From: Parvibaculum sp041688015
GTDB lineage: Bacteria > Pseudomonadota > Alphaproteobacteria > Parvibaculales > Parvibaculaceae
Reading direction: 5' to 3'
Assembly (NCBI GenBank): GCA_041688015.1
Contig: JBDNIY010000016.1
Span: 1-64,000 of the forward strand
DNA: 64,000 bases
The notes under the pieces were generated by a model. The model searched no databases and had not been told where the DNA came from. It worked only from the letters and a program-made list of their open reading frames with translations. Position numbers and translations under genes: made by a program. Shown here in pieces: positions 1 through 8,298 of the stretch (position 1 is the first letter of the stretch; each line of letters begins with the position of its first letter).

Positions 1-150
1 CTGAGGAGGCGCACTTGCGCCGTCTCGAAGCCTCATCCTGAGGAGGCGCACTTGCGCCGTCTCGAAGCCTCATCCTGAGGAGGCGCACTTGCGCCGTCTC
101 GAAGCCTCATCCTGAGGAGGCGCACTTGCGCCGTCTCGAAGGACGAGGCC
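1..150. repeat. Tandem array of a 37-bp REP-like unit
   Basis: Four head-to-tail copies of a 37-bp unit begin at 1, 38, 75 and 112. Each holds the short palindrome GGCGCACTTGCGCC and the flank CGTCTCGAAG. The last copy ends in GGACGAGGCC instead of CCTCATC. Diverged copies of the same element occur at 9091-9199, 11432-11534 and 13005-13106. The array touches the window edge and may extend left. It lies just past the stop of the minus-strand crotonase gene. There are no unique spacers, so it is not a CRISPR array. Confidence 0.9.
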
Positions 151-153
151 AAC

Positions 154-930
154 TCACTTCTTATTCACAAACTTATCGCTCTCCTCCTGTGCCGAGCGGA
201 AATTCGTGGACAGCTGGCTCTGGTCAGCATCGGCATAAGCGCTCACCCGATGCAGCGCATAGGCCGTCGCGTTGACGGCTTCCTTCACCATCTGCACGGC
301 CGGGGCCGGCATCGCGGCGGCCTTGCCCGCCAGCGCCATCGCCGCCTCAACCACCTTGCCATCGTCGGCCAGTTCATCCACCAGCCCCCAATCCAGCGCA
401 TGTGCCGATCCCATCCGTTCACAGAGGATGCAGATGCGTTTGGCGCGCGCCGGACCCACCAGCGTCACAAGGCGCGGCAGCGCGCCCCATTGCAGGTTGA
501 TGCCGATTTTCACTTCCGGCACATAGAGAAACGCCTCCTTGCCCATCACCCGCCAGTCAAGCGCCAGCGGCAGCGCAACGCCAGCCCCGACCGCCATGCC
601 CTCAATCGCGGCCACCGTTATCTGCGGCATGTCTTCCCAAGCCTGACAAAGTTTGACGCCACGATAATAGGTCTGGCGCAATTGCAGGTCGCTGCCCGCT
701 GTCACCGTCCGCGTCGCGCGCTCTTTAAGGTCGATCCCGCCAGAAAACGCCTCCCGCGTCCCTGTCAGCACCACAGCATGCGTATCAAGGTCATCATGAA
801 AGCGCCGTGCCACATCCGTCAGTTCAAGGATCGTTTCTTGATTGAAGGCGTTACGTGAGCCTTTACGGTCAAACCGTACCAGCGCCACTGTGCCCTTTTT
901 CTCAATCGTCACGCTCTTATATTGGCTCAT
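154..930 (-). CDS. Enoyl-CoA hydratase/isomerase (crotonase) family protein
   Basis: A 258-residue protein with the crotonase fold along its length. The GGIDLKER stretch (about residues 64-71) is the CoA/oxyanion-hole loop, followed by the GAGVALPLALDWR segment (about 115-127) and VPEVKIGINLQWGALPRL (about 137-154). The family acts on acyl-CoA thioesters by hydration, isomerisation or hydrolysis. The glutamate that hydratases carry after the GGG/GAG turn is not seen here (GAGVAL), while the second one, in VPE, is kept. A classical beta-oxidation hydratase is therefore uncertain; an isomerase or hydrolase is possible. It is divergent from the oxidoreductase at 1040, with a 109-nt gap for both promoters. 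Confidence 0.85.
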   Translation of the reverse strand: MSQYKSVTIEKKGTVALVRFDRKGSRNAFNQETILELTDVARRFHDDLDTHAVVLTGTREAFSGGIDLKERATRTVTAGSDLQLRQTYYRGVKLCQAWEDMPQITVAAIEGMAVGAGVALPLALDWRVMGKEAFLYVPEVKIGINLQWGALPRLVTLVGPARAKRICILCERMGSAHALDWGLVDELADDGKVVEAAMALAGKAAAMPAPAVQMVKEAVNATAYALHRVSAYADADQSQLSTNFRSAQEESDKFVNKK

Positions 931-1039
931 TTGACTCTCCTGTTTGTTTTCTGACCCAATAGTGATGTGATGTGCGTCCCAAACTCAAGCCTGCTGACAG
1001 CCGATAGAAACAGGCCCCACGAAGATCACGGAGATTAAA

Positions 1040-2179
1040 GTGACAGAACGCAAAATCAGGCTTGGTTTGGTCGGCGGCGGCAAAGGCTCGATGATCGGCG
1101 ACATTCATCGCCACGGCGCGGCCCGCAGCGACAAATTCGAGCTGGTGGCCGGCGCTCTGTCTTCCACCAAAGCGCGCGCCGACGCCTCGGCCCAAGCCGT
1201 AGGCATCCCGCTTGATCGCTCCTATGCCCATATCGATGAAATGGTCACTGCCGAGGCCACCCGCGCCGATGGTATCCAAGCCGTCGCCATCCTAACGCCC
1301 AATGCGCTCCACGCCCCCGCCATCAAAGCCTTCGCGCAACATGGCATTCACATCATCTGCGAAAAACCGATAACCGGCTCCCTGCCCGAGGCGCTTGAGG
1401 TCGCCACCGCCGTCTCGGCGGCCAATATCGCTTTTACGCTGGCCCACAGCTACACCGCTTTTGCCATGGTGCGCCGCGCCCGCGCGCTCATTCGCTCAGG
1501 TACCCTCGGCGACATCCGCGTCATTCATTCGGCCTATCTGCAAGATGGCCGCGTCGCCTTCGACGCTGATCCTGCCAGCACCAACTGGCACCTCGACCCG
1601 GCCATGAGCGGCATCTCAGGCACGCTCGGCGACATCGGCAGCCACGCCTTTCACATGACCACTTGGCTCACCGGCCTCCCCCTTGTTGCGGTGGCCGCAG
1701 ACCTCTCCGCCTTTGGCACCCACGACCGGCTCGACAATGATGGCAGCGCGCTGCTGCGCTTTGCAGGCGGCGCAAAGGGCACATTGTCTTTTTCGCAAAT
1801 GGCCATCGGCAAGGCCCATGGCTTTAGCTTTTTCATTTATGGCAGCAAAGGCTCGTTGGCGTGGTCTGTTGAGCAGCCTAATGAATTGCTCTCCACCCAA
1901 GCAGGGGCCGCAACTGAAGTCCTGACGCCAGACGCCGCCGAACAGGCCGAAGACGCTCATTGGGAGAAGATGGGTTTTGGCAGTTTTGCGCCCTATGCCT
2001 CTGCCTTCACGCGGCTTTACAAAGACGCAGCCGAACGCATAGAGGCCAAGCAACAGGGCCGCGCGCCTGCCGCCAGCGCGCACCTCGCGCCAGACCTCAA
2101 CGAGGGCCTTGCTGTGATGACATTCATCGATGCCGCCGTGCGCTCATCAAAAGCGAAGGCAAGCTGGATCACGCTTTAG
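1040..2179 (+). CDS. Gfo/Idh/MocA family NAD(P)-dependent oxidoreductase
   Basis: A 379-residue protein. The N-terminus has a Rossmann fold (LGLVGGGKGSMIGDIHR, about residues 7-23). The family hallmark CEKPIT follows at about residue 109, then a C-terminal alpha/beta dimerisation domain that includes the GTLGDIGSHAFH segment (about 194-205), whose histidine sits where the family's catalytic residues lie. Members oxidise or reduce sugars, inositols or related polyols with NAD(P). The substrate cannot be told from sequence. It stands alone between divergent and convergent neighbours. ATG 1040 puts the start at the first strand of the Rossmann fold. Confidence 0.87.
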   Translation: MTERKIRLGLVGGGKGSMIGDIHRHGAARSDKFELVAGALSSTKARADASAQAVGIPLDRSYAHIDEMVTAEATRADGIQAVAILTPNALHAPAIKAFAQHGIHIICEKPITGSLPEALEVATAVSAANIAFTLAHSYTAFAMVRRARALIRSGTLGDIRVIHSAYLQDGRVAFDADPASTNWHLDPAMSGISGTLGDIGSHAFHMTTWLTGLPLVAVAADLSAFGTHDRLDNDGSALLRFAGGAKGTLSFSQMAIGKAHGFSFFIYGSKGSLAWSVEQPNELLSTQAGAATEVLTPDAAEQAEDAHWEKMGFGSFAPYASAFTRLYKDAAERIEAKQQGRAPAASAHLAPDLNEGLAVMTFIDAAVRSSKAKASWITL

Positions 2180-2220
2180 CGCGAAACCAGCCCGCCTCTT
2201 GAGGGCACAGGTGGAGAGAA

Positions 2221-2544
2221 TCAGCCTTCGGTCTGGATTTGCTCTTTGGCTTTAGCGAACAGTTCTTCCATCGTCCGGCGGATCTGATGGTCTGATTGTT
2301 CGATCTTCTTGGCGTCGAAATCGCCGCGAATTTTGACGAAAACGTCTTCTTCGCCCGCCTCGGCCAGATCGGCCACAACCACGGATTTGGCATATTCGTC
2401 AGCGGCAGGGCCTTCCAGCCCCATCAGGCCTGCGGCCCACAGACCCAGCAATTTGTTGCGCCGCGCCGCAACCCTAAATTGCAGGTCGGCATCGTGAACG
2501 AACTTATTCTCAAAATTGTCTTTACGATTGTCGAAGCTGGGCAT
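2221..2544 (-). CDS. DUF1476 protein (F1-ATPase inhibitor zeta-like)
   Basis: A 107-residue charged, helical protein beginning MPSFDNRKDNFENKF, the typical start of the DUF1476 family. In Paracoccus the family member is the zeta subunit, which inhibits ATP hydrolysis by F1Fo-ATP synthase. The open frame extends further upstream, but ATG 2544 is chosen because it begins the conserved domain and has a GGAG ribosome site (CCGGAGTTACCC) just before it. It points away from the GFA gene at 2724. The family is almost restricted to alphaproteobacteria, which supports the taxonomic placement. Confidence 0.88.
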   Translation of the reverse strand: MPSFDNRKDNFENKFVHDADLQFRVAARRNKLLGLWAAGLMGLEGPAADEYAKSVVVADLAEAGEEDVFVKIRGDFDAKKIEQSDHQIRRTMEELFAKAKEQIQTEG

Positions 2545-2723
2545 GGGTAACTCCGGAGCCTTGGGCTTGAAGGGAGCATAGGCATAGCCGCGCAAGCCGC
2601 ACAAATCAACCGCCTGCCCCAGCAGAATAGCCTCAACCCAGCCCTCAAAAATGTTACAAATCCGTAGCCTTTTGCTGCCCATGCGACATTCCGCGCCTCT
2701 ACAACCCAAGGAAATCAGCAATC

Positions 2724-3143
2724 ATGCCTGCGCCCTATCAAGGCGGCTGCCAGTGTGGGGCCGTCCGCTATGAACTAACCGAGGAGCCCCTTGGGCTCAT
2801 CGCTTGCCATTGTCATGAATGTCAGTGCCAGTCCGGCAGCGCCTTCGGCATGTCCATGCATATTCGTCTGTCCGCCCTCAAATTGACCGGCCCCACCCGC
2901 ACCTTCACCCGCAAGGCGGACAACGGCTGCGACAACACCGGCACCTTCTGTCCCGATTGTGGCAACCGCCTCTTCAATGCAACCAGTCGCACCCCTGGTA
3001 TCGTCTCGCTAAAGCCTGGCACGCTGGACGACACAAGCGGGTTAAAACCAACCGCCTATATTTGGCTGGAAAGTGCTCAAGGCTGGGTGCCCCGGCCTGA
3101 AGGCATCGCCGCCCATGAAGGCCAGCTTCGCGCCAAAGACTAA
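2724..3143 (+). CDS. GFA (CENP-V/GFA fold) zinc-binding protein
   Basis: A 139-residue protein with the cysteine pattern of the GFA family. GGCQCGAVRYE lies near residues 7-17, CHCHECQCQSG near 28-38 and FCPDCGNRLF near 75-84. These cysteines bind two zinc ions. The founding member was described as a glutathione-dependent formaldehyde-activating enzyme, but most members have no proven reaction. The gene is monocistronic, divergent from the DUF1476 gene and about 150 nt ahead of purC. Confidence 0.85.
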   Translation: MPAPYQGGCQCGAVRYELTEEPLGLIACHCHECQCQSGSAFGMSMHIRLSALKLTGPTRTFTRKADNGCDNTGTFCPDCGNRLFNATSRTPGIVSLKPGTLDDTSGLKPTAYIWLESAQGWVPRPEGIAAHEGQLRAKD

Positions 3144-3299
3144 CCGAGTTGTCGCCCAAGGCGTCGCATTGTGTCGCGGGGGGGCTTAGAGTAAGTTCCG
3201 CGCCATATTAGGAGGCGATTCCAAGCCTCCTTATCTTTGACGCATCGTGGCACCGACCTGAAGTCTCAAGATTTCAGGCCAACCGATTGGAATCATGAC

Positions 3300-4061
3300 A
3301 TGAGCCGCCGCAGACGCGTTTACGAAGGCAAGGCCAAAGTCCTGTACGAAGGCCCGGAACCGGGAACGCTCATCCAGCACTTCAAGGACGACACCACCGC
3401 GCTCAACAATCAAAAGCATGCAACGATTGAGGGCAAAGGCGTCCTGAACAACCGAATCTCGGAGTTCATCTTCACCAAGCTGAACGACATCGGTGTGCCC
3501 ACCCATTTCATTCGCGCCATCAACATGCGCGAACAGTTGATCCGCGAAGTCGAAATCATCCCTTGCGAAGTCGTCGTGCGCAATGTCGCGGCAGGCTCAC
3601 TCTCCACCCGCCTCGGCATCGAGGAAGGCACGCCCCTTCCCCGCTCCATCATTGAGTTTTACTACAAAAACGATGAGCTGAACGATCCGATGGTGTCCGA
3701 AGAACACATCACCGCCTTCGGCTGGGCCACGCCCCAAGAGATCGACGATATGATGGCGCTCGCTTTGCGCATCAATGATTTCCTCGCCGGTCTGTTTCTC
3801 GGCATCGGTATCCGTCTGGTGGACTTCAAAGTTGAGTTCGGTCGCCTATATGAAGGCGACATGGTCCGCGTCGTGCTGGCCGACGAAATCAGCCCTGACA
3901 GTTGCCGCCTCTGGGACATCCGCACCAACGATAAGCTCGACAAAGACCGCTTTCGCCGCGACATGGGCGGCCTCATCGAAGCCTACCAAGAAGTTGCCCG
4001 CCGCCTCGGCATCCTGTTCGAAAACGAACCCAAACGCCGCGGCCCGATATTGGTGAAATAA
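3300..4061 (+). CDS. purC: Phosphoribosylaminoimidazole-succinocarboxamide synthase
   Basis: A 253-residue SAICAR synthase. It joins CAIR and aspartate using ATP in purine biosynthesis. Recognised by VYEGKAKVLYEGP at the start, the FKDDTTALNN nucleotide loop, VVVRNVAAGSL in the middle and LVDFKVEFGR near residue 180. The open frame extends to 3237 but the family starts at MSRRRRVYEGKAK, so ATG 3300 is used. Upstream Shine-Dalgarno pairing is weak. It is the first of four pur genes in the same direction, separated from purS by a 288-nt block of palindromic repeats. Confidence 0.95.
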   Translation: MSRRRRVYEGKAKVLYEGPEPGTLIQHFKDDTTALNNQKHATIEGKGVLNNRISEFIFTKLNDIGVPTHFIRAINMREQLIREVEIIPCEVVVRNVAAGSLSTRLGIEEGTPLPRSIIEFYYKNDELNDPMVSEEHITAFGWATPQEIDDMMALALRINDFLAGLFLGIGIRLVDFKVEFGRLYEGDMVRVVLADEISPDSCRLWDIRTNDKLDKDRFRRDMGGLIEAYQEVARRLGILFENEPKRRGPILVK

Positions 4062-4070
4062 ACTCTTACT

Positions 4071-4325
4071 TCCACCCTCCCTTGAGGGGAGGGTCAAAAA
4101 ATTGAAAATTTTTTGGGGAGGGTGCTGGGCCTATCAATTGGAGTGACAATCCACGCAAAGTATCGTGGCCTCACCCCCACCCTAACCCTCCCCCCTCAAG
4201 GGGGAAGGGATCTAAAATGAAGAACACAAACCAACCATTCCACCTCCCCCTCGTGGGGAGGTCAAAAAATCCCCCGCCCCGTAAGGGGCAAAGACAAAAG
4301 TGGATTTTTTGGGTGGGGGGCAGGA
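4071..4325. repeat. Cluster of G/C-rich palindromic intergenic repeats between purC and purS
   Basis: This gene-free stretch is filled with inverted repeats of the CCCTCCC-TTGAG-GGGAGGG type: ACCCTCCCTTGAGGGGAGGG near 4076-4095, a C-run/G-run palindrome around 4188-4208, and CCTCCCC/GGGGAGG near 4242-4262. An A/T palindrome (CAAAAAATTGAAAATTTTTTG) follows the first copy. The same family recurs at 8162-8203 and 12142-12168. In RNA these would fold strongly between purC and purS. Confidence 0.8.
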
Positions 4326-4349
4326 CCTAACCGAAGGACACAGAGACCC

Positions 4350-4595
4350 ATGAAGGCCCGCATCAAAGTGATGTTGAAAAACGGCGTCCTTGACCCGCAA
4401 GGCAAAGCCATCGAAGGCGCGCTCGGCACGCTTGGCTTCCCCAATGTTGCCAGCGTCCGCCAAGGCAAATATTTCGAGGTCGAAATCAACGAAACCGACC
4501 TCGCCAAAGCCCGCGCCACCATTGACGAAATGAGCAAGAAGCTTCTTGCCAATACCGTCATTGAAAATTACACGATCGAGATCGACGAGAAGTAA
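4350..4595 (+). CDS. purS: Phosphoribosylformylglycinamidine synthase subunit PurS
   Basis: An 81-residue small subunit of FGAM synthase. It has the PurS pattern MKARIKVMLKNGVLDPQGKA at the start and GKYFEVEI in the middle. PurS bridges the ammonia-producing PurQ and the synthetase PurL. Its presence fits the short 740-residue PurL downstream. purQ begins 2 nt after its stop, so the two are almost certainly co-translated. Confidence 0.95.
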   Translation: MKARIKVMLKNGVLDPQGKAIEGALGTLGFPNVASVRQGKYFEVEINETDLAKARATIDEMSKKLLANTVIENYTIEIDEK

Positions 4596-4597
4596 GC

Positions 4598-5266
4598 ATG
4601 AAATCCGCCGTCATCGTCTTCCCCGGATCAAACCGCGAGCGCGACATGCTCACTGCGCTTGAAAAAATCACCGGGACCAAACCCATCGCTGTCTGGCACG
4701 CCGAAACCGAACTGCCCAAGGTCGATCTCGTCGTCATGCCCGGTGGCTTTTCCTATGGTGACTATCTGCGCACCGGTGCCATTGCCGCGCGCGCGCCCAT
4801 CATGGCCGACCTCAAAAAGAAAGCCGACAGCGGCGTCCACATCATGGGCGTCTGCAACGGCTTCCAGATCCTGTGCGAAGCGGGCCTTCTCCCCGGCGTC
4901 CTGATGCGTAACAACAATCTCAGATTCGTCTGTCGTCATGTGAAGCTTGAAACGGTGAATGCCAAGACCGCCTTCACCAACAAATTCAAGCAAGGCGAAG
5001 TTTGGCGCTGCCCTGTCGCCCATGGCGATGGCAATTATTTCACCGACCCCGATACGCTCGCCCGTCTCGAAGGCGACGACCGCGTTGTCTTTCGCTACGC
5101 GCAAGGCACAAACCCTAATGGCTCACTCAACGACATCGCTGGCATCATCAATACCAAAGGCAATGTCATGGGCCTAATGCCGCATCCTGAAAACGAAATC
5201 GAAGAGTTGAACGGCGGCACCGAAGGCCGCACCCTTTTCGAAAGCCTGCTGGAGACCGTAGCGTGA
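4598..5266 (+). CDS. purQ: Phosphoribosylformylglycinamidine synthase subunit PurQ
   Basis: A 222-residue class-I glutamine amidotransferase that makes ammonia for FGAR amidation. PGGFSYGDYLR lies near residue 48, the nucleophile elbow VCNGFQIL (Cys about residue 86) in the middle and the His/Glu pair in LMPHPENEIEE near 194-204. Its stop overlaps the purL start in the GTGA arrangement (5263-5266), which indicates translational coupling. Confidence 0.96.
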   Translation: MKSAVIVFPGSNRERDMLTALEKITGTKPIAVWHAETELPKVDLVVMPGGFSYGDYLRTGAIAARAPIMADLKKKADSGVHIMGVCNGFQILCEAGLLPGVLMRNNNLRFVCRHVKLETVNAKTAFTNKFKQGEVWRCPVAHGDGNYFTDPDTLARLEGDDRVVFRYAQGTNPNGSLNDIAGIINTKGNVMGLMPHPENEIEELNGGTEGRTLFESLLETVA

Positions 5267-7485
5267 GCGCCAACGACATTGAAATTACGCCAAAGCTCAT
5301 CGCCGAACATGGCCTGAAGTCCGACGAATATCAGCGCATCCTCGACCTCATCAAGCGCACCCCCACGCTCACCGAGCTGGGCATTTTCTCAGCCATGTGG
5401 AACGAGCATTGCTCTTACAAGTCATCCAAAAAATGGCTACGCACGCTGCCCACCACCGGCCCCCGCGTCATCTGCGGCCCCGGCGAAAATGCAGGCGTCG
5501 TGGACATTGGCGATGGTCAGGCAATCATCTTCAAAATGGAAAGCCACAACCATCCTTCCTACATCGAACCTCATCAGGGCGCGGCCACCGGCGTCGGCGG
5601 CATCCTGCGTGACGTCTTCACTATGGGGGCTCGCCCCATCGCGGCACTGAACGCGTTGCGCTTTGGCGCGCCCGACCATCCGCGCACGCGCCATGTTGTC
5701 TCCGGTGTCGTCGCTGGCGTCGGCGGCTATGGCAACAGCTTTGGTGTGCCGACCATCGGTGGCGAAGTTAATTTTGACGAAAGCTACAACGGCAATTGCC
5801 TCGTCAATGCCTTTGCCGCAGGCCTTGCTGACACCGACAAGATTTTCTACTCCGAAGCCAAGGGCGTCGGCCTGCCCATCGTTTATCTTGGTTCCAAGAC
5901 AGGCCGCGACGGCATCCACGGCGCGACCATGGCGTCAGCCGAGTTTGATCAAGACACAGAAGAAAAACGCCCAACCGTCCAGATCGGTGATCCCTTCTCC
6001 GAAAAACTCCTGCTTGAAGCCTGCCTTGAGTTGATGCAGACGGGCGCCGTCATCGCTATTCAGGACATGGGGGCGGCAGGCCTCACCTGTTCGGCGGTTG
6101 AAATGGGCGCCAAGGGCGACCTCGGCGTCGAGCTTAATCTCGACATGGTGCCGTGCCGCGAAGACGCCATGACGGCTTACGAAATGATGTTGTCTGAAAG
6201 CCAGGAGCGCATGCTCATGGTACTCGACCCGTCGAAAGAAAAAGAGGCAGAAGCCGTTTTTCGCAAATGGCAATTGGATTTCGCCATTATCGGCAAGACC
6301 ACCGATGACCTGCGCTTTCGCGTCTTCCGCCACGGCGAGCTGATGGCCGACCTGCCGATCAAAGAGCTTGGCGACCAAGCCCCTGAATATGACCGTCCAT
6401 GGGTCGCCACGCCCAAGCCCGCGATGGTGCCCACGTCCGAATTTGCTGCGCCAAACGACATCACCCAGACGCTCGCCAAAATCATTGCCCTGCCCGATAT
6501 GTGCTCGCGCCGTTGGGTCTGGGAACAATACGACCACCTCATCCAAGGCAACACGGCCATCGGCCCCGGCGGCGACGCTGCCGTGATCCGCATTGGCGAT
6601 GGTCCCAAGGCGCTCGCCTTCACGCTCGACGTCTCGCCGCGCTATTGCTTTGCCGACCCCGAAGAAGGCGGCAAGCAGGCGGTCGCCGAATGTTGGCGCA
6701 ACCTCACCGCCGTCGGGGCAGAGCCGCTCGCCATCACCGACAACTTGAATTTCGGCAATCCTGAAAAGCCCGAAATCATGGGGCAACTTGTGGGCTGCAT
6801 CAAAGGCATCGGCGCAGCCTGCATCGCGCTCGACTTCCCCGTCGTCTCTGGCAACGTCTCGCTCTACAACGAAACCAACGGCACGGGCATCTTGCCAACG
6901 CCCGCCATCGGTGCCGTAGGCCTGCTGCCCGACATCGCCATCCGCACCACCATCGCCTTTAAGGCGGCAGACGAGGCCATCGTCATTATCGGCGCAACGG
7001 CGGGCCATCTCGGCCAGTCGATCTATGCCCGCGATATTCTCGGCCGCCGCTCGGTTGATGCGCCGCCACCTGTCGATCTCGCGATCGAGCGCCGCAATGG
7101 CGACTTTGTGCGTGATGAGATCCGCGCCCGCGCCTTCACCGCCGTCCATGATGCCTCTGACGGCGGCCTCCTCGTCGCCGTCGCCGAAATGGTTATGGCA
7201 AGCGGCATCGGTGCCACCGTCGAAGCGCCCGACGACATCGCGCTCCACGCTTGGGCCTTTGGCGAGGATCAGGCGCGTTATGTGGTCACTTTGCCCCAAT
7301 CGAGCGTGGCAGGCCTGCTGTCGCGCGCCGAAAAAGACGGGATTCCCGCCATTGTCATCGGCGCAACCGGTGGCAAGGAATTGACACTCAAGGGCTCCGC
7401 TCCCATATCATGTGAGACATTGAAAGAAATGCACGAAGGCTGGTTCCCCGCCTATATGGCCGGGCCCAATCTTCTGAACGCCTAA
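5263..7485 (+). CDS. purL: Phosphoribosylformylglycinamidine synthase subunit PurL
   Basis: A 740-residue small-type PurL, the ATP-dependent synthetase subunit converting FGAR to FGAM. MWNEHCSYKSSKKWL (about residues 45-59), VGGILRDVFTMGARP and IQDMGAAGLTCSA are family signatures, followed by the duplicated half containing NLNFGNPEKPE. Starts with GTG at 5263, inside the purQ stop. Large fused PurL proteins are about 1300 residues; this one depends on PurS and PurQ encoded just upstream. Confidence 0.96.
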   Translation: MSANDIEITPKLIAEHGLKSDEYQRILDLIKRTPTLTELGIFSAMWNEHCSYKSSKKWLRTLPTTGPRVICGPGENAGVVDIGDGQAIIFKMESHNHPSYIEPHQGAATGVGGILRDVFTMGARPIAALNALRFGAPDHPRTRHVVSGVVAGVGGYGNSFGVPTIGGEVNFDESYNGNCLVNAFAAGLADTDKIFYSEAKGVGLPIVYLGSKTGRDGIHGATMASAEFDQDTEEKRPTVQIGDPFSEKLLLEACLELMQTGAVIAIQDMGAAGLTCSAVEMGAKGDLGVELNLDMVPCREDAMTAYEMMLSESQERMLMVLDPSKEKEAEAVFRKWQLDFAIIGKTTDDLRFRVFRHGELMADLPIKELGDQAPEYDRPWVATPKPAMVPTSEFAAPNDITQTLAKIIALPDMCSRRWVWEQYDHLIQGNTAIGPGGDAAVIRIGDGPKALAFTLDVSPRYCFADPEEGGKQAVAECWRNLTAVGAEPLAITDNLNFGNPEKPEIMGQLVGCIKGIGAACIALDFPVVSGNVSLYNETNGTGILPTPAIGAVGLLPDIAIRTTIAFKAADEAIVIIGATAGHLGQSIYARDILGRRSVDAPPPVDLAIERRNGDFVRDEIRARAFTAVHDASDGGLLVAVAEMVMASGIGATVEAPDDIALHAWAFGEDQARYVVTLPQSSVAGLLSRAEKDGIPAIVIGATGGKELTLKGSAPISCETLKEMHEGWFPAYMAGPNLLNA

Positions 7486-7509
7486 AACCAACACGGAGAG
7501 ATAAACGCT

Positions 7510-7746
7510 ATGGCTATGATTGCGTCAGATATTGAAAAACTGATCCGGGAAGCGCTGCCCGACGCGATCATCGACATCCGCGATCTCGCTGGTGACGGCG
7601 ATCATTATGCGGCCAACGTCATCTCCGAGGCCTTCCGCGGCAAGACCCGCGTCCAACAACACCAATTGATCTATAACGCCCTCAAGGGCGGCATGGGCAC
7701 CGAGCTTCATGCTCTCGCTCTGCAGACCTCAGCACCCACCGACTAA
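7510..7746 (+). CDS. BolA family protein
   Basis: A 78-residue BolA/IbaG-type protein. It has GDGDHYAANVISEAFRGKTR and then RVQQHQLIYNALKG, whose conserved histidine can bind a shared [2Fe-2S] cluster. BolA proteins pair with CGFS monothiol glutaredoxins in iron-sulfur trafficking and iron sensing. The next gene, 44 nt downstream, is such a glutaredoxin, so the pair probably works as a complex. It sits 24 nt after purL and may be read from the pur transcript. Confidence 0.9.
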   Translation: MAMIASDIEKLIREALPDAIIDIRDLAGDGDHYAANVISEAFRGKTRVQQHQLIYNALKGGMGTELHALALQTSAPTD

Positions 7747-7790
7747 CAGGACCAAACCCACAACGCGCCGCCGCGCGAAAGGATATTGAG

Positions 7791-8135
7791 ATGAACGACA
7801 ATCCGGTCTTCGACCGCATCCGTGAAGAAGTCTCCAGCAGTGACATCGTGCTTTTCATGAAAGGCACCCCCGTCTTCCCGCAATGCGGCTTTTCAAACGC
7901 CTGCGTGCAAGTGCTGACCTACCTCAACGTCCCCTTCAAGGGCGTCAATGTGCTGGAAGACAACGACATCCGCGAAGGCATCAAACAGTTCTCCGATTGG
8001 CCCACCATCCCGCAGCTCTACGTCAAAGGCGAATTCGTCGGCGGCTGCGACATCGTGCGTGAAATGTTTGAACAGGGTGAACTGCGCGAATACCTCGCCC
8101 AAAAGGGCATCGCGTCGGAAGCGACGCAAGCCTAA
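7791..8135 (+). CDS. grxD: Monothiol CGFS glutaredoxin
   Basis: A 114-residue Grx4-type glutaredoxin with the diagnostic KGTPVFPQCGFSNACVQVL stretch (CGFS about residues 31-34). It also has the TIPQLYVKGEFVGGCDIV segment that binds glutathione. Such proteins carry a glutathione-ligated [2Fe-2S] cluster rather than acting as classical disulfide reductases. It directly follows a BolA gene, the usual partner. Transcription probably ends at the hairpin at 8245-8275. Confidence 0.94.
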   Translation: MNDNPVFDRIREEVSSSDIVLFMKGTPVFPQCGFSNACVQVLTYLNVPFKGVNVLEDNDIREGIKQFSDWPTIPQLYVKGEFVGGCDIVREMFEQGELREYLAQKGIASEATQA

Positions 8136-8161
8136 AGCGAAGCCGCGACTGCCTGATTAAA

Positions 8162-8203
8162 CTCCCCTCCCCCTTGAGGGGGGGAGGGCTAGGGAGGGGG
8201 TGA
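8162..8203. repeat. Palindromic C-run/G-run intergenic repeat
   Basis: An inverted repeat with CCCTCCCCCTTGAGGG at its centre, followed by a second G-run. It belongs to the same family as the copies between purC and purS and at 12142. It lies between grxD and its terminator. Confidence 0.7.
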
Positions 8204-8244
8204 AGCCACACCCACTCTCCTCACCGCTCACACACCACCCCAAC

Positions 8245-8275
8245 AAAAAACCCCACTCTTGCGAGCGGGGTTTTT
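8245..8275. terminator. Bidirectional rho-independent terminator between grxD and rpsD
   Basis: An A-run, the stem ACCCC...CTC/GAG...GGGGT with a short TTGC loop, and a T-run. It works in either direction, for grxD (plus) and rpsD (minus), which converge here. Confidence 0.88.
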
Positions 8276-8298
8276 CGTATCTGTAATCTGTAAACCCG

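Noticed and set aside
1..150. CRISPR array at the left edge
   Set aside because: Units are contiguous and identical with no unique spacers, and single copies occur elsewhere as REP elements.
5935..7299. Long minus-strand frame (454 codons) opposite purL
   Set aside because: It is the reverse shadow of purL, whose family motifs cover the same DNA; the translation has no recognisable domain and is rich in shadow-type Asp, Gly and Ala.
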